Positions 1 through 8,446 are shown, counted from the first letter of the stretch. The stretch is 64,000 nucleotides of DNA from Intestinibacter bartlettii (GCF_018917435.1 NZ_JAHLOQ010000014.1:1-64000), one strand, 5' to 3'. The notes: generated by a model not told the origin, from the letters alone. A program made the numbers and translations.

Positions 1-19
1 TTATGTCTGTTTTTGGCAT
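1..19 (-). CDS. Possible start of a leftward gene (partial, cut by window edge)
   Basis: On the minus strand an ATG at position 19 opens a frame reading MPKTDI before the window ends; an in-frame ATG at position 31 would give MPSIMPKTDI. An AGAAAGG Shine-Dalgarno-like stretch at about 32-38 lies about 12 nt before the inner ATG, which is rather far. The gene sits directly behind a large palindrome (36-86). The first residues faintly resemble Phd/YefM-type antitoxins, which often begin with a short leader followed by a SDLRN-like stretch, but six to ten residues cannot establish a family. Treat it as an unidentified gene start. Confidence 0.35.
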
Positions 20-35
20 AATACTAGGCATCCTT

Positions 36-86
36 TCTAAAATAGGTTGAAATATAGTTAATATCTATATTATAACCTATTTTAGA
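36..86. repeat. Large imperfect palindrome in front of the left-edge gene
   Basis: Two 22-nt arms (36-57 and 65-86) match as inverted repeats at 20 of 22 positions around a 7-nt centre. The arms include AAATAGGTT and AACCTATTT. There is no G+C-rich stem and no clear T-run, so it is a poor terminator. It abuts the Shine-Dalgarno region of the leftward gene at the edge, so an operator or a promoter-overlapping control site is the more natural reading. Function is inferred. Confidence 0.6.
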
Positions 87-132
87 TATAATTAATCACA
101 AAGTTAGCTAACATAGCCTATATAAAATATTT

Positions 133-1494
133 CTATTTATCTTTTCTTTGTAATAATACTACAGTTTCGCAGTGTGGTGTATTTGGGAACATGTCCATAC
201 ATCTAACTTTTTTAACTTCATATCCGTAACTTTCAAATCCTTGTAAGTCAACTACTAAAGTTTTAGGGTTACATGATATATAGATTATTTCTTCTGCATT
301 AAATTTAGATATATCTCTAACAGCATCTTTGTGTATACCTGGTCTTGGTGGGTCAACTATTATGATGTCTGGTCTTTCTTTTAAGCTATTTACTGTTTTA
401 GCAACGTCTCCTGCAATAAATTCGCAGTGAGTTAATCCGTTTAATTTAGCATTTTCGTTTGCTGCTTCAACTGCTTCTTCTACTATTTCTATTCCGTAAA
501 CTTTTCTAGCTTTTTGAGATAAAACTTGTCCTATTGTTCCTGTTCCACTGTATAAATCGTAAAGAACTTTGTCTTTGTAATCTCCAACAAATTCTCTAGC
601 CATAGAGTATAATTTCTCAGCTCCTAATGTGTTAGTTTGGAAGAATGAGAATGGAGATATTTTAAATCTAAGACCTAATAATTCTTCATATATATGATCT
701 CTTCCGTGTAAAACTCTTAATTCATCACATTTAACTGCATCTGCTAAGTTGTCGTTTAAGCAATGTAGTACACTTGCTAAATCCGCATCTAAATCTAATC
801 CTAGTAACATATCTTTGTACTTGTCCATATCGTAATCTAATTGAGTACTTGTTACTATCATAACCATCATTTCATTAGTTTTTATACCTTTTCTAACAAC
901 TAAATGTCTTAAGTATCCTTTGTGGTCGTTTCCTCTGTAGTATGGTAGCCCTTCTGCTCTGAAGAATTCTTCTGTAGCAGTTAATATTTTTATAAAGTCT
1001 TGGTCTATTAACATACATCCGTCAACTGTAACTATATCTATATGTCTACCTTTTTTGTGCATTCCTATAGTTAATGGTCCATCTTTCATTTCGTTTCCGA
1101 AAGTGAATTCCATTTTATTTCTGTAGCAAGTATTATTTGGACTTCCTTCTATTCCTAAGAACTCAAATCCTGTTATATCATGACTTTCAAATAAGTCTAA
1201 TATTTGTTGTTTTTTAAGTTCTAATTGTTTTTCGTATGGAAGTGATAATATTGTACACCCTCCACATTGTCCAAAGTGTTTACATGCTTGTTCTGTTTCT
1301 AAAGGAGATTTTTCTAAAACTTCTAGTAATTTTACATCTGCTTTTTGACTATTAGCTTTTTTAACTGATGCTTTTACTTTTTGTCCAGTTATTCCGCCCT
1401 TCATTTGAACGTTTCTTTTTCCTATTACAGTAGAAGAAGTTCCACCGAACTCCATTTTGCCTACTTCAAATTCAATAATTTCTCTTCTTTTCAC
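133..1494 (-). CDS. rlmCD: 23S rRNA (uracil-5-)-methyltransferase, RlmCD/RumA family
   Basis: SAM-dependent methyltransferase that makes 5-methyluridine in 23S rRNA; in Firmicutes one RlmCD enzyme commonly modifies both U747 and U1939. The protein has an N-terminal TRAM-like region (about residues 1-60), the [4Fe-4S] cysteines C71, C77 and C80 (CKHFGQCGGC) and a fourth before YRNKMEF, the SAM-binding motif YSGTGTIG, and the catalytic cysteine in ISCNPKT near residue 408. I place the start at the GTG at 1494, because GGAGG lies 8 nt upstream; the longer frame starting at 1536 has no comparable site. Length (453 aa) fits the family. It appears monocistronic. Family assignment is firm; the exact target uridines are inferred. 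Confidence 0.93.
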   Translation of the reverse strand: MKRREIIEFEVGKMEFGGTSSTVIGKRNVQMKGGITGQKVKASVKKANSQKADVKLLEVLEKSPLETEQACKHFGQCGGCTILSLPYEKQLELKKQQILDLFESHDITGFEFLGIEGSPNNTCYRNKMEFTFGNEMKDGPLTIGMHKKGRHIDIVTVDGCMLIDQDFIKILTATEEFFRAEGLPYYRGNDHKGYLRHLVVRKGIKTNEMMVMIVTSTQLDYDMDKYKDMLLGLDLDADLASVLHCLNDNLADAVKCDELRVLHGRDHIYEELLGLRFKISPFSFFQTNTLGAEKLYSMAREFVGDYKDKVLYDLYSGTGTIGQVLSQKARKVYGIEIVEEAVEAANENAKLNGLTHCEFIAGDVAKTVNSLKERPDIIIVDPPRPGIHKDAVRDISKFNAEEIIYISCNPKTLVVDLQGFESYGYEVKKVRCMDMFPNTPHCETVVLLQRKDK

Positions 1495-1674
1495 TAAATT
1501 ATCCTCCGTCAATATCTTAATTTTCAATATAAACATTTATTTTGAATATATAGTCTTTATTAATCTATATAATTATTGCCTTTTTAAATCATACTTACTA
1601 ATTATATTAGATTTTTGCCTTTATATCAAAACCTTTATTATGTAAATTTGTTATATTTAAATTTAAGATTAACT

Positions 1675-2400
1675 TTAGTCTCTTTCTTCTATCATTTTAA
1701 CTTCTTCATCAGTTAATTCACGATATTCTCCAAGTGCTAAGTTTTCGTCTAATTTTAATTTACCCATTGATAATCTCTTTAGATAGATTACTTTCTTATC
1801 TACACTTTCGAACATTCTCTTTACTTGATGGAATTTTCCCTCATGTATAGTAAGTTCTATTTCAGAAATTTCATCACTCTTAAGTATTACAAGTTCTGCT
1901 GGCATAGTTTCGTATCCATCATCTAATGTAACCCCTTCTGCAAAAGCTTTAATGTCTTCTTCTGTTACAACACCTTCAATTTTTGCATAATAAGTTTTTG
2001 GAACGTGTTTTTTAGGTGATAATACCCTATGGGCTAATTGTCCATCATTTGTTAAAACTAAAAGCCCCTCTGTATCTTTATCAAGTCTTCCAACTGGGAA
2101 TGGCTCAAATACTAAATCCTCTTTATCAATTAAGTCAAGAACTATTGGGTCTCTCTTATCAAATGTTGCAGAAATATATCCATCTGGTTTATTTAACATT
2201 AAATATATAAACTCTTTGTAAGTTACTTTTTCACCATCGAAGATTATTTCATCATTTTCAACATCAACTTGTACTCCTGGGTTGTTTATTGTTTTACCAT
2301 TGACTTTTACTAGACCGTTTTTGCAAAACTTTTTTAATTCACTTCTACTTCCATATCCTAAGTTAGATAATATTTTGTCGATTCTTTGTTTTTTAGGCAA
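1675..2400 (-). CDS. rsuA: Pseudouridine synthase, RsuA/RluB/E/F family
   Basis: Converts a specific uridine of rRNA to pseudouridine; RsuA-like members act on 16S U516, RluB-like ones on 23S. An S4 RNA-binding domain occupies about residues 1-60 (RIDKILSNLGYGSRSE), followed by the catalytic domain with the signature GRLDKDTEGLL, where D107 is the expected nucleophile, and a KRMFESV-type C-terminal motif. Translation starts at a TTG codon (2400) with AGGAGG 7 nt upstream; there is no ATG alternative. Length of 241 aa is normal. The gene stands alone between an rRNA methyltransferase and aldolase. Which rRNA position it modifies cannot be read from the sequence. Confidence 0.9.
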   Translation of the reverse strand: MPKKQRIDKILSNLGYGSRSELKKFCKNGLVKVNGKTINNPGVQVDVENDEIIFDGEKVTYKEFIYLMLNKPDGYISATFDKRDPIVLDLIDKEDLVFEPFPVGRLDKDTEGLLVLTNDGQLAHRVLSPKKHVPKTYYAKIEGVVTEEDIKAFAEGVTLDDGYETMPAELVILKSDEISEIELTIHEGKFHQVKRMFESVDKKVIYLKRLSMGKLKLDENLALGEYRELTDEEVKMIEERD

Positions 2401-2630
2401 TGCTTTTCCTCCTTCAATATGTATGTAATGTATATATTTTTATCAATAAAGTATATCTCTTTTTATATTTTTTCCTTAAAAACGCAGATTATATATAGAT
2501 TTCTTATATCTATTCGTTATGTAATTTTTATCAATTTATACCTATACGTTTTTACCTTTTAAGTATATAATATTATTGATGGGTAAGTCTTGTAAATTTT
2601 TAACTATTTTTGAATTTATGGAGGTATAAG

Positions 2631-3494
2631 ATGTTAGTTTCTGCTAAAGAAATGTTAGTAAAAGCAAAAGAAGGAAAATACGCAGTAGGTCAATTTAACA
2701 TAAACAACTTAGAATGGACAAAAGCGATATTATTAACTGCACAAGAAAACAATTCACCAGTTATATTAGGTGTATCTGAAGGTGCTGGAAAATATATGTG
2801 CGGATACAAAACTATAGTTGGAATGGTTGAAGGTATGTTAGAAGAATTAAACATAACTGTTCCTGTTGCTCTTCACTTAGATCACGGTTCTTTTGAAGGT
2901 GCAAAAGAAACTATAGCTGCTGGATTCTCTTCAGTAATGTTCGATGGTTCTCACTATGGAATAGAAGAAAACGTAGAAAAAACTAAAGAAATAGTTGCTT
3001 TAGCTCACTCTAAAGGAATATCTGTTGAAGCAGAAGTTGGTTCTATAGGTGGAGAAGAAGACGGTGTTGTAGGTGCTGGTGAAGTTGCTGATCCTGCTGA
3101 ATGTAAAAGAATAGCTGATTTAGGAATAGACTTCTTAGCTGCTGGTATAGGTAATATACACGGTAAATATCCTGCAAATTGGGCTGGATTAAACTTTGAA
3201 GTTTTAGGAAAAATCAATGAAGCTACTGGTGACATGCCATTAGTATTACACGGTGGTAGTGGTATACCAGACGAAATGATAAAAGAAGCTATATCTTTAG
3301 GTGTTGCTAAAATAAATGTTAATACTGAATGCCAATTAGTATTCGCTGAAGCAACTCGTAAATACATCGAAGAAGGAAAAGACCAACAAGGTAAAGGATA
3401 TGACCCTCGTAAATTATTAGCTCCAGGTTTTGAAGCTATAAAAGCTTGTGTTAAAGAAAAAATGGAATTATTCGGTTCTATAGGACAAGCTTAA
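2631..3494 (+). CDS. fba: Class II fructose-1,6-bisphosphate aldolase
   Basis: Zinc-dependent glycolytic enzyme cleaving fructose-1,6-bisphosphate to dihydroxyacetone phosphate and glyceraldehyde-3-phosphate in the cytoplasm. The 287-aa protein carries the class II motif HLDHG (82-86), GSIGGEEDGV, the glycine-rich LHGGSGIP and the downstream INVNTEC. The ATG at 2631 follows GGAGG (2620-2624); the upstream TTG at 2610 has no such site, so I reject it. Codons are strongly biased to A/T-ending forms, as in highly expressed genes here. A TATAAT box lies at 2566-2571 without a good -35 partner. A strong terminator follows, so it is probably monocistronic. Tagatose-bisphosphate aldolase is a close relative, but aldolase is favoured. 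Confidence 0.93.
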   Translation: MLVSAKEMLVKAKEGKYAVGQFNINNLEWTKAILLTAQENNSPVILGVSEGAGKYMCGYKTIVGMVEGMLEELNITVPVALHLDHGSFEGAKETIAAGFSSVMFDGSHYGIEENVEKTKEIVALAHSKGISVEAEVGSIGGEEDGVVGAGEVADPAECKRIADLGIDFLAAGIGNIHGKYPANWAGLNFEVLGKINEATGDMPLVLHGGSGIPDEMIKEAISLGVAKINVNTECQLVFAEATRKYIEEGKDQQGKGYDPRKLLAPGFEAIKACVKEKMELFGSIGQA

Positions 3495-3526
3495 TTATAA
3501 AAAGTTAAAAATAATAACGAAGATTG

Positions 3527-3567
3527 AAGGGCTGAAGACATTGTCTTCAACCCTTTTTATTATTTTA
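3527..3567 (+). terminator. Rho-independent terminator of fba
   Basis: Arms at 3527-3540 and 3542-3555 pair with one G-U, the innermost pairs opening to form the loop, followed by a T-rich tail TTTTTATTATTTT. It lies 33 nt after the aldolase stop codon. Confidence 0.85.
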
Positions 3568-3572
3568 TAAAT

Positions 3573-4559
3573 TTAAATATTATACAAACTTAAGATGTAC
3601 TCTAAATCAATAAATGGTTCTTGAGACATTACTAACTCATCTTCTGATTTTACATGTTCTAAATGTTTTCCAAAAATAGCTTTTCTTATTTCTCCTGGAG
3701 ATAACTCTCCTTCTACATTAAATAAATCTCTTCCTATACAATCAATACCTAATTCTTTTAAGTAGTTCTCTATATATGGATTATTTTCTTCTACTACATA
3801 TAGTTTATCTACACTTGATGCAAATTCTATTATTTTTTCATCAGGCATCGGACTTATTACTTTTAAATCTAAATATGATACTGTATCACCTAATACTTCT
3901 TTCGTATAAAAAGTACATATTCCAGAACAAATAAATCCTACTTTTTTGCTGTTATATTCACTTTTATTAAAATCATCAAACTCTGAAATATTTCTGCATA
4001 CTTCAAGTTTATCTTTTATACTCATTTCAAGTTGATGAGTTTTACAAATCTTTGGTTCATCGCATATAACTATGCCAGAAGAACACCCCACCCTTGTAGT
4101 CATTCTAAGTATCACTGGCATTTTATATTGTTTACTAATTTCGAATGCTTTTAATAGCATATTTTTTGTGTCCCTGCTAGAACCTGGCTCCATGATTAGC
4201 AAATTTGATAATTTTGCTGTTTCCCTATTATCATTTATATCATCCTTAGATACCATTCCTGTATCATCATTTAATATTACTACTAATCCGCCCTCAGTTT
4301 TTGTCCCTATATTTAATATTTCAGCATTAATTTTAGTTAAAAAAGTTAAAGTTTTTTTACCTGTGTTAGCTATTCTTATAGCATGTTGTATATTCGCATC
4401 TTCATTTATTGACTTTTCTACCTGTAGATCAGTCTTAAATTTTTTTATGCTCTTAAATAATTCCGTCTTTAAAATATGTGGATATGCACATACTACATCA
4501 ACCTCTGCTTCATATATTCCCCTAGCAATAGATTCGTTCCCAGTTAAAAATTTTCTCAT
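3573..4559 (-). CDS. IorA-like indolepyruvate:ferredoxin oxidoreductase alpha fragment (lacks TPP domain)
   Basis: The 328-aa protein matches only the N-terminal part of IorA, the alpha subunit of indolepyruvate:ferredoxin oxidoreductase. The opening TGNESIARGIYEAEV corresponds to the TGNEAIARGA-type start, and the C-terminal KLYVVEENNPYIENYL and LSPGEIRKAIFG correspond to the region just before the thiamine-pyrophosphate domain. Full IorA proteins are near 600 aa; the TPP-binding domain and the 4Fe-4S ferredoxin domain are missing here, and no continuation exists in the flanking DNA. The frame is intact with AGGGG before the ATG at 4559, so it looks like an expressed standalone protein. It cannot be a complete oxidoreductase on its own; its partner or role is unknown. 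Confidence 0.75.
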   Translation of the reverse strand: MRKFLTGNESIARGIYEAEVDVVCAYPHILKTELFKSIKKFKTDLQVEKSINEDANIQHAIRIANTGKKTLTFLTKINAEILNIGTKTEGGLVVILNDDTGMVSKDDINDNRETAKLSNLLIMEPGSSRDTKNMLLKAFEISKQYKMPVILRMTTRVGCSSGIVICDEPKICKTHQLEMSIKDKLEVCRNISEFDDFNKSEYNSKKVGFICSGICTFYTKEVLGDTVSYLDLKVISPMPDEKIIEFASSVDKLYVVEENNPYIENYLKELGIDCIGRDLFNVEGELSPGEIRKAIFGKHLEHVKSEDELVMSQEPFIDLEYILSLYNI

Positions 4560-4670
4560 ATTATTTACCCCTTAAATTATAAAGTTATTATAAATTATAT
4601 CATTTTTTATCTATATAAATATTAAATGAAAAATTTAAATATAAAATTCTAATTTTTATATTTTGTATAA

Positions 4671-4738
4671 ATAAAAAACGAACCTTTGAGTAATAATAAT
4701 CCTGTACAAGTACAAAATCATTACTAATCGAAGATTCG
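4671..4738 (-). terminator. Long hairpin terminator (leftward)
   Basis: Imperfect inverted arms run from 4679 (CGAACCTTTGAGTAAT) to 4738 (ATTACTAATCGAAGATTCG). The centre holds a second palindrome, TGTAC-AA-GTACA (4703-4714). Read leftward it ends in TTTTTTATTTAT, so it terminates the transcript of the 161-aa gene and the nucleotidase upstream of it. Confidence 0.7.
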
Positions 4739-4774
4739 CAATTTCCTTTTTATTTACAAAATTTTATTTTATAT

Positions 4775-5260
4775 TTAACTATAGAATTTAGATGCCCCTA
4801 CTAACTGTCTCTTAGAGACAATTTTAGCAAGATTTTTTAAAGAAGCGATTTTAATATCTTCAAAACTTACTAAAAACACAAATTTGAAATCAGTAAATTC
4901 TTCATTTATATTGTAAACCTCAAAATAACATTTTATATTGTCCATGCAATATACATCTTGAAGTTCTTCTTCTATTTCATCTGTAGTATCTTTTAGGAAA
5001 CGTCTAACATCATCAAATATTATTTCGAAAAATGATTCGTCAACTGTTTCTCCTAATTCTTCAATAGCTTCAAGTATTTCTTCTTTAGAAAATACCCTTT
5101 CTGATAATTCACAGTCGAATACCATTATATTATCTTGATTTATTGAATTAGATATATCTTGTAAATAACCAATATCTTGACGTGCATCAAGAATATCTTT
5201 TACCTCTTTACTATTTACATGAAAGCTACCTTTTCTATTTTTTAATTTTAATTCTATCAT
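4775..5260 (-). CDS. Hypothetical acidic protein, 161 aa
   Basis: I do not recognise this protein. It is soluble, acidic and rich in Glu, Asp, Ile and Phe, with no signal peptide or membrane segment. The middle (about 55-100) is strongly predicted helical and Glu-rich (EEILEAIEELGE, DEIEEELQDVY), and the C-terminus is basic (KIVSKRQLVGASK). AGAGGAGG lies 9 nt before the ATG at 5260. It follows the nucleotidase gene by 33 nt on the same strand and shares its terminator, so the two are probably one transcription unit, but this says little about function. Confidence 0.7.
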   Translation of the reverse strand: MIELKLKNRKGSFHVNSKEVKDILDARQDIGYLQDISNSINQDNIMVFDCELSERVFSKEEILEAIEELGETVDESFFEIIFDDVRRFLKDTTDEIEEELQDVYCMDNIKCYFEVYNINEEFTDFKFVFLVSFEDIKIASLKNLAKIVSKRQLVGASKFYS

Positions 5261-5293
5261 TAAACTTCGCCTCCTCTCAGCAAGCTCACTTAA

Positions 5294-5851
5294 TTATAGT
5301 TTATCAATAACATCTTTAATTTCTTTCCAAGAAGAAACTCTAATAATGTTTTTATGATCTATATCTTTATTATAGTTACAATCAATTAATATTACTTTTA
5401 TACCACCATCTGCAAGATTTAAAGCATTCATTGGATGGTCTTCTATGAAAATATCACACTTTAACTCTTTTGCCTTATTAAGTTTTTTATCTGTTCCAAG
5501 TAAATAAAGAGGCACATGAGATAATTGTTGTTTTTTAAGCCAATTTAGCGTTATATCTTGTAAAGTAGAATTTCTCGCTGTTACAAAAAACAAGTTATTA
5601 TTCTTATATAATTCATCAACTACTTCCTTTACTCCTTCAACAACATGTGCTTCTGAATATGAATTTAAATAATTTGAATGAAGTTTATCTAACATACCTT
5701 CAAAAGTATCTCCATATAGTTCAGCCCAATATACTGTTGTAAAATCCTCTTCAGTCAAATCCCTCTTATAAATACTATTTAGGTAAGGTCGATAATGGTA
5801 TGGACTAGTTATTGTTCCATCAATATCAATACATATATTTAAATTTTTCAT
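5294..5851 (-). CDS. HAD-superfamily 5'-nucleotidase-like phosphatase
   Basis: Cytoplasmic HAD phosphatase resembling the 5'(3')-deoxyribonucleotidase (NT5C-like) group. The start is the ATG at 5851 (MKNLNICIDIDGT), preceded by GGGAG 8 nt upstream; the ATG at 5872 has no site. HAD motif I is DIDGTIT (D9, D11), motif II is FFVTARN (about 96-102), motif III a Lys region near TDKKLNKAKEL, and motif IV DIFIEDHPMNA. The EDHP version of motif IV is usual in this group. At 185 aa it has the expected size. Substrate (a nucleoside monophosphate) is inferred from family only. Confidence 0.75.
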   Translation of the reverse strand: MKNLNICIDIDGTITSPYHYRPYLNSIYKRDLTEEDFTTVYWAELYGDTFEGMLDKLHSNYLNSYSEAHVVEGVKEVVDELYKNNNLFFVTARNSTLQDITLNWLKKQQLSHVPLYLLGTDKKLNKAKELKCDIFIEDHPMNALNLADGGIKVILIDCNYNKDIDHKNIIRVSSWKEIKDVIDKL

Positions 5852-5960
5852 AATCTTTCTCCCATTTTTCAAGAATTCATTATACCATATACTTTAGTAT
5901 AATTCAAAAATATATAGATAGCTATATTCTATTGAAATTTTAACATATAATAAGTTTTTT

Positions 5961-6005
5961 TGCACAAAAATAAAGCAGTTATATTATAATAACTGCCTTA
6001 TTTTT
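5961..6005. terminator. Bidirectional-looking terminator
   Basis: Arms 5969-5982 and 5989-6002 (AATAAAGCAGTTAT and its complement with one mismatch) are flanked by an A-run on the left and a T-run on the right. It lies just after the leftward 224-aa membrane protein gene. Confidence 0.75.
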
Positions 6006-6010
6006 AATTA

Positions 6011-6685
6011 TTATTTATTTTTAATTTCATTTTCTAATTCAGAAATTTCTTTTTTGAAGTCATTTATTTTTTGATCAGATTGTTTTATATATTTTTGTAT
6101 ATTTACAATACAAGTAGTATCTTTGTAGTTTACAACTTTATATGTTTCATCTAAAGCTTTATATTTTATTTCATAGGCTTCTTTCATACATACTGTACAA
6201 TCTTTTAATACTTGTGTATATTCTGGTTGAGATAACTCAGGAACTTCCATTTCATCATAAATTTCAATTACTCTTTCACACATATATTTAGCTTTTTCAA
6301 TATCTTTTTTTACTTTATCTAAATCCCCTAAATATGTTTTTATATCTGTTGCATAAGTGCTACATTCTTTTATAGGTTCTAAAGCTATATCTTCTATATC
6401 TCTTATATTAGTTCTATATTGTTTTATTTTAGATAAATCTTCTTCTGTGTGATTTATGTCTAAACTTGATGTATATAATTCTCTATAATTCATAACCATT
6501 GAATGGTTACTATCATTTTCAATTTGTTTTAAACCACTAATATACATATTGCTTATCACTATTGTTGTAGCTAATACTACATAAGTACATCCATATATAC
6601 ATGCTCTACTAAATTTTTTATAATTTTTAAATAAAACTATCAAAGGTATCAAATATAAAAATATAAATACTAATATCCATCTCAT
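6011..6685 (-). CDS. Membrane-anchored hypothetical protein with coiled-coil tail
   Basis: I do not recognise a named family. The N-terminus has two hydrophobic stretches (about 2-20, WILVFIFLYLIPLIVL, and 31-50, YGCTYVVLATTIVIS) separated by a short Lys-rich loop, so both ends may lie on the same side of the membrane. The remaining 170 residues are hydrophilic, largely helical and Lys/Glu-rich, ending in a likely coiled coil (QKINDFKKEISELENEI). Isolated cysteines (CSTYA, CTVCMKE) are present. The start is the ATG at 6685 with AAGGAG 9 nt upstream; the GTG two codons earlier is too close to that site. Monocistronic by its flanking terminator. Confidence 0.65.
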   Translation of the reverse strand: MRWILVFIFLYLIPLIVLFKNYKKFSRACIYGCTYVVLATTIVISNMYISGLKQIENDSNHSMVMNYRELYTSSLDINHTEEDLSKIKQYRTNIRDIEDIALEPIKECSTYATDIKTYLGDLDKVKKDIEKAKYMCERVIEIYDEMEVPELSQPEYTQVLKDCTVCMKEAYEIKYKALDETYKVVNYKDTTCIVNIQKYIKQSDQKINDFKKEISELENEIKNK

Positions 6686-6818
6686 AAGCACAATCTCCTT
6701 TTCCGCTCTAAAACTAAATACTCATTATAATGTATTTTTAGTATTTACAATTTTTATAAATATTAATCAAAAAATAAGAAATTCTTTGTGTTTGAAATAC
6801 TCAGCCTCAAAAATCACT

Positions 6819-7517
6819 TTAACCAAGCACTTTAATTAATTTAAAATCAAGGTAATCACTTGATGCAAGTACATATTCAATCCCATTTCTAACACCTTTA
6901 AGTCCCATTTCAAATGAGTCTTTTCCATGTAAATGACCATAAATTACTTTCTTTACATTATACTTCTCATATAATTTCGTAAACTCAGATTCTTCAAGTT
7001 GGTCATTTGTAGGTGGATAATGGGTAATCACAATTAAATTTTCATATCCATTTTGAATTGCAGATTGTATCGACATTTCTAATCTTAATACTTCTCTTCT
7101 GTATATTTTCATATCATTGCTATCAAACTTTACTTCATTAGGACAAAGCCAACCCCTACTTCCGCATATAGCATAATCTCCATATGTAAAATATCCATTT
7201 TGTATAAAGTTCATATCATCGCTTTCATACACAGCATTTATTTTAGAAAGTGATGACCACCAATAATCATGATTTCCTTTTATAAATATTTTCTTCCCTG
7301 GAAGTGATTCAATTATATCTAAATCAGCTTTTGCCTCTTTTAAATTCATTGCCCATGATGTATCACCAAGAACCAATACCGTGTCACCATCTTTTACTGT
7401 CTCATTCCAATTATCGCTTATTTTCCTCTCATGATTGTCCCAATTATCACCAAATATATTCATAGGTTTAGGATTTTCTGTAGAAAAATGCAAGTCACCT
7501 ATTGCATATAAACTCAT
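6819..7517 (-). CDS. Calcineurin-like metallophosphoesterase
   Basis: Cytoplasmic two-metal phosphoesterase of 232 aa. All five family motifs are present in order: GDLHFS (near the N-terminus), GDTSWAM, GNHDYWW, THYPP and YGHLHG. The start is the ATG at 7517 because AAGGAGATG lies 8 nt upstream; the longer frame beginning at 7535 lacks a site. It is a widespread stand-alone hydrolase of Firmicutes with unknown physiological substrate. It is followed on the left by the membrane protein gene but separated by about 130 nt. Confidence 0.87.
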   Translation of the reverse strand: MSLYAIGDLHFSTENPKPMNIFGDNWDNHERKISDNWNETVKDGDTVLVLGDTSWAMNLKEAKADLDIIESLPGKKIFIKGNHDYWWSSLSKINAVYESDDMNFIQNGYFTYGDYAICGSRGWLCPNEVKFDSNDMKIYRREVLRLEMSIQSAIQNGYENLIVITHYPPTNDQLEESEFTKLYEKYNVKKVIYGHLHGKDSFEMGLKGVRNGIEYVLASSDYLDFKLIKVLG

Positions 7518-7613
7518 AAATTCATCTCCTTTCACAATTATCTTTTTATCAGATAAATTTTCACATTAGTAGTATTTTTTAATTACGTCAATTTTATATG
7601 CGTTATAATTTAA

Positions 7614-7640
7614 AAGCTGTCTCAAAAATTTAAGACAGCG
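7614..7640 (-). terminator. Terminator of the alarmone synthetase gene
   Basis: A perfect 7-bp stem GCTGTCT (7616-7622) / AGACAGC (7633-7639) read leftward runs into TTTTAAATT. It lies 6 nt after the stop codon of the RelQ-like gene. Confidence 0.7.
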
Positions 7641-7645
7641 TAAAA

Positions 7646-8446
7646 TTATTTTTCTATTCTATGTGTTTTAAAGTCTTCTAAAATATAATCTATCTCTTCT
7701 TTAAGTGCAACTATCTCGTCGATATCTCTCTCGCTATCTATCTTATCTAATCTTCTTTGATATTTAAGAGCACTACTAATTTCCCCTAAATTATACAATT
7801 CTTGTATTTTCTTAAGCACATCTTTTAAAGTTACAGACTTTGCCTGATACATTACTTGTGCTTTCATTATATCCTCTCTTATCTCACTCATTTCTTCATC
7901 TAATAAGAATGCTGCATCAGCCGCTTTTCTAAGTCTTAATGCCACATTTTCTGGAATATAATGCTCATATTTGTATTTTAAAGAATGCTCTATAGTAGCC
8001 CAGAAGTTCATAGCAAGAGTTCTTATTTGTATTTCACAATGTATCTCCTTTGACCCTGCAATTGAATTTATAGGATATTTTATTATTAAATGATAACTTC
8101 TATATCCACTTTCCTTAAAATTAGTAATATAGTCCTTTTCATTTATAACAGTCATATCTGTTCTATTTTTTATTAATTCAACAATCGTATATATATCTTC
8201 AACAAACTGGCACATAATTCTTATACCAGCAATATCTTCTATTTTACCTTCTATATCATTAGTATCTAGTCTATTAGCTTTAGATATTATAGAAGAAATC
8301 TTTTTTGTTCTCCCAGTAACAAATTCAATAGGAGAATATTCACCCTTAGTTAAAAATTCTTTTCTTATATTTTTAAATTTTACCTTAAGTTCTTCAACTG
8401 CATGTTGGTAAGGAGCTAATATTTCATCCCACTTTTCGTAATTCAT
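7646..8446 (-). CDS. relQ: Small alarmone synthetase, RelQ/YjbM-type GTP pyrophosphokinase
   Basis: Transfers pyrophosphate from ATP to GDP or GTP to make (p)ppGpp in the cytoplasm. The 266-aa protein has only a synthetase domain: the family motifs GRTKKISSIISK, DIAGIRIMCQF, GYRSYHLIIKYP and CEIQIRTLAMNFWATIEHSLKYK without its full quotation are all visible in order from about residue 45 to 160. There is no hydrolase, TGS or ACT domain, unlike RelA/Rsh. The C-terminal helices support RelQ-like tetramers. Start is the ATG at 8446 (AAAGG 8 nt upstream); the GTG at 8455 touches the same site. RelP is the alternative; I favour RelQ without certainty. Confidence 0.88.
   Translation of the reverse strand: MNYEKWDEILAPYQHAVEELKVKFKNIRKEFLTKGEYSPIEFVTGRTKKISSIISKANRLDTNDIEGKIEDIAGIRIMCQFVEDIYTIVELIKNRTDMTVINEKDYITNFKESGYRSYHLIIKYPINSIAGSKEIHCEIQIRTLAMNFWATIEHSLKYKYEHYIPENVALRLRKAADAAFLLDEEMSEIREDIMKAQVMYQAKSVTLKDVLKKIQELYNLGEISSALKYQRRLDKIDSERDIDEIVALKEEIDYILEDFKTHRIEK

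Noticed and set aside
36..86. Left-edge palindrome as a Rho-independent terminator of rlmCD
   Set aside because: The arms are almost all A/T, there is no clear T-run after the stem, and it abuts the ribosome-binding site of the next leftward gene; an operator is a better reading.
2610..2630. TTG start at 2610 for the aldolase gene
   Set aside because: No ribosome-binding site lies before it; the ATG at 2631 follows GGAGG and matches the usual protein start.
4072..4575. Rightward 167-codon hydrophobic frame over the IorA-like gene
   Set aside because: Antisense shadow; the leftward frame has family motifs and a ribosome-binding site, this one does not.
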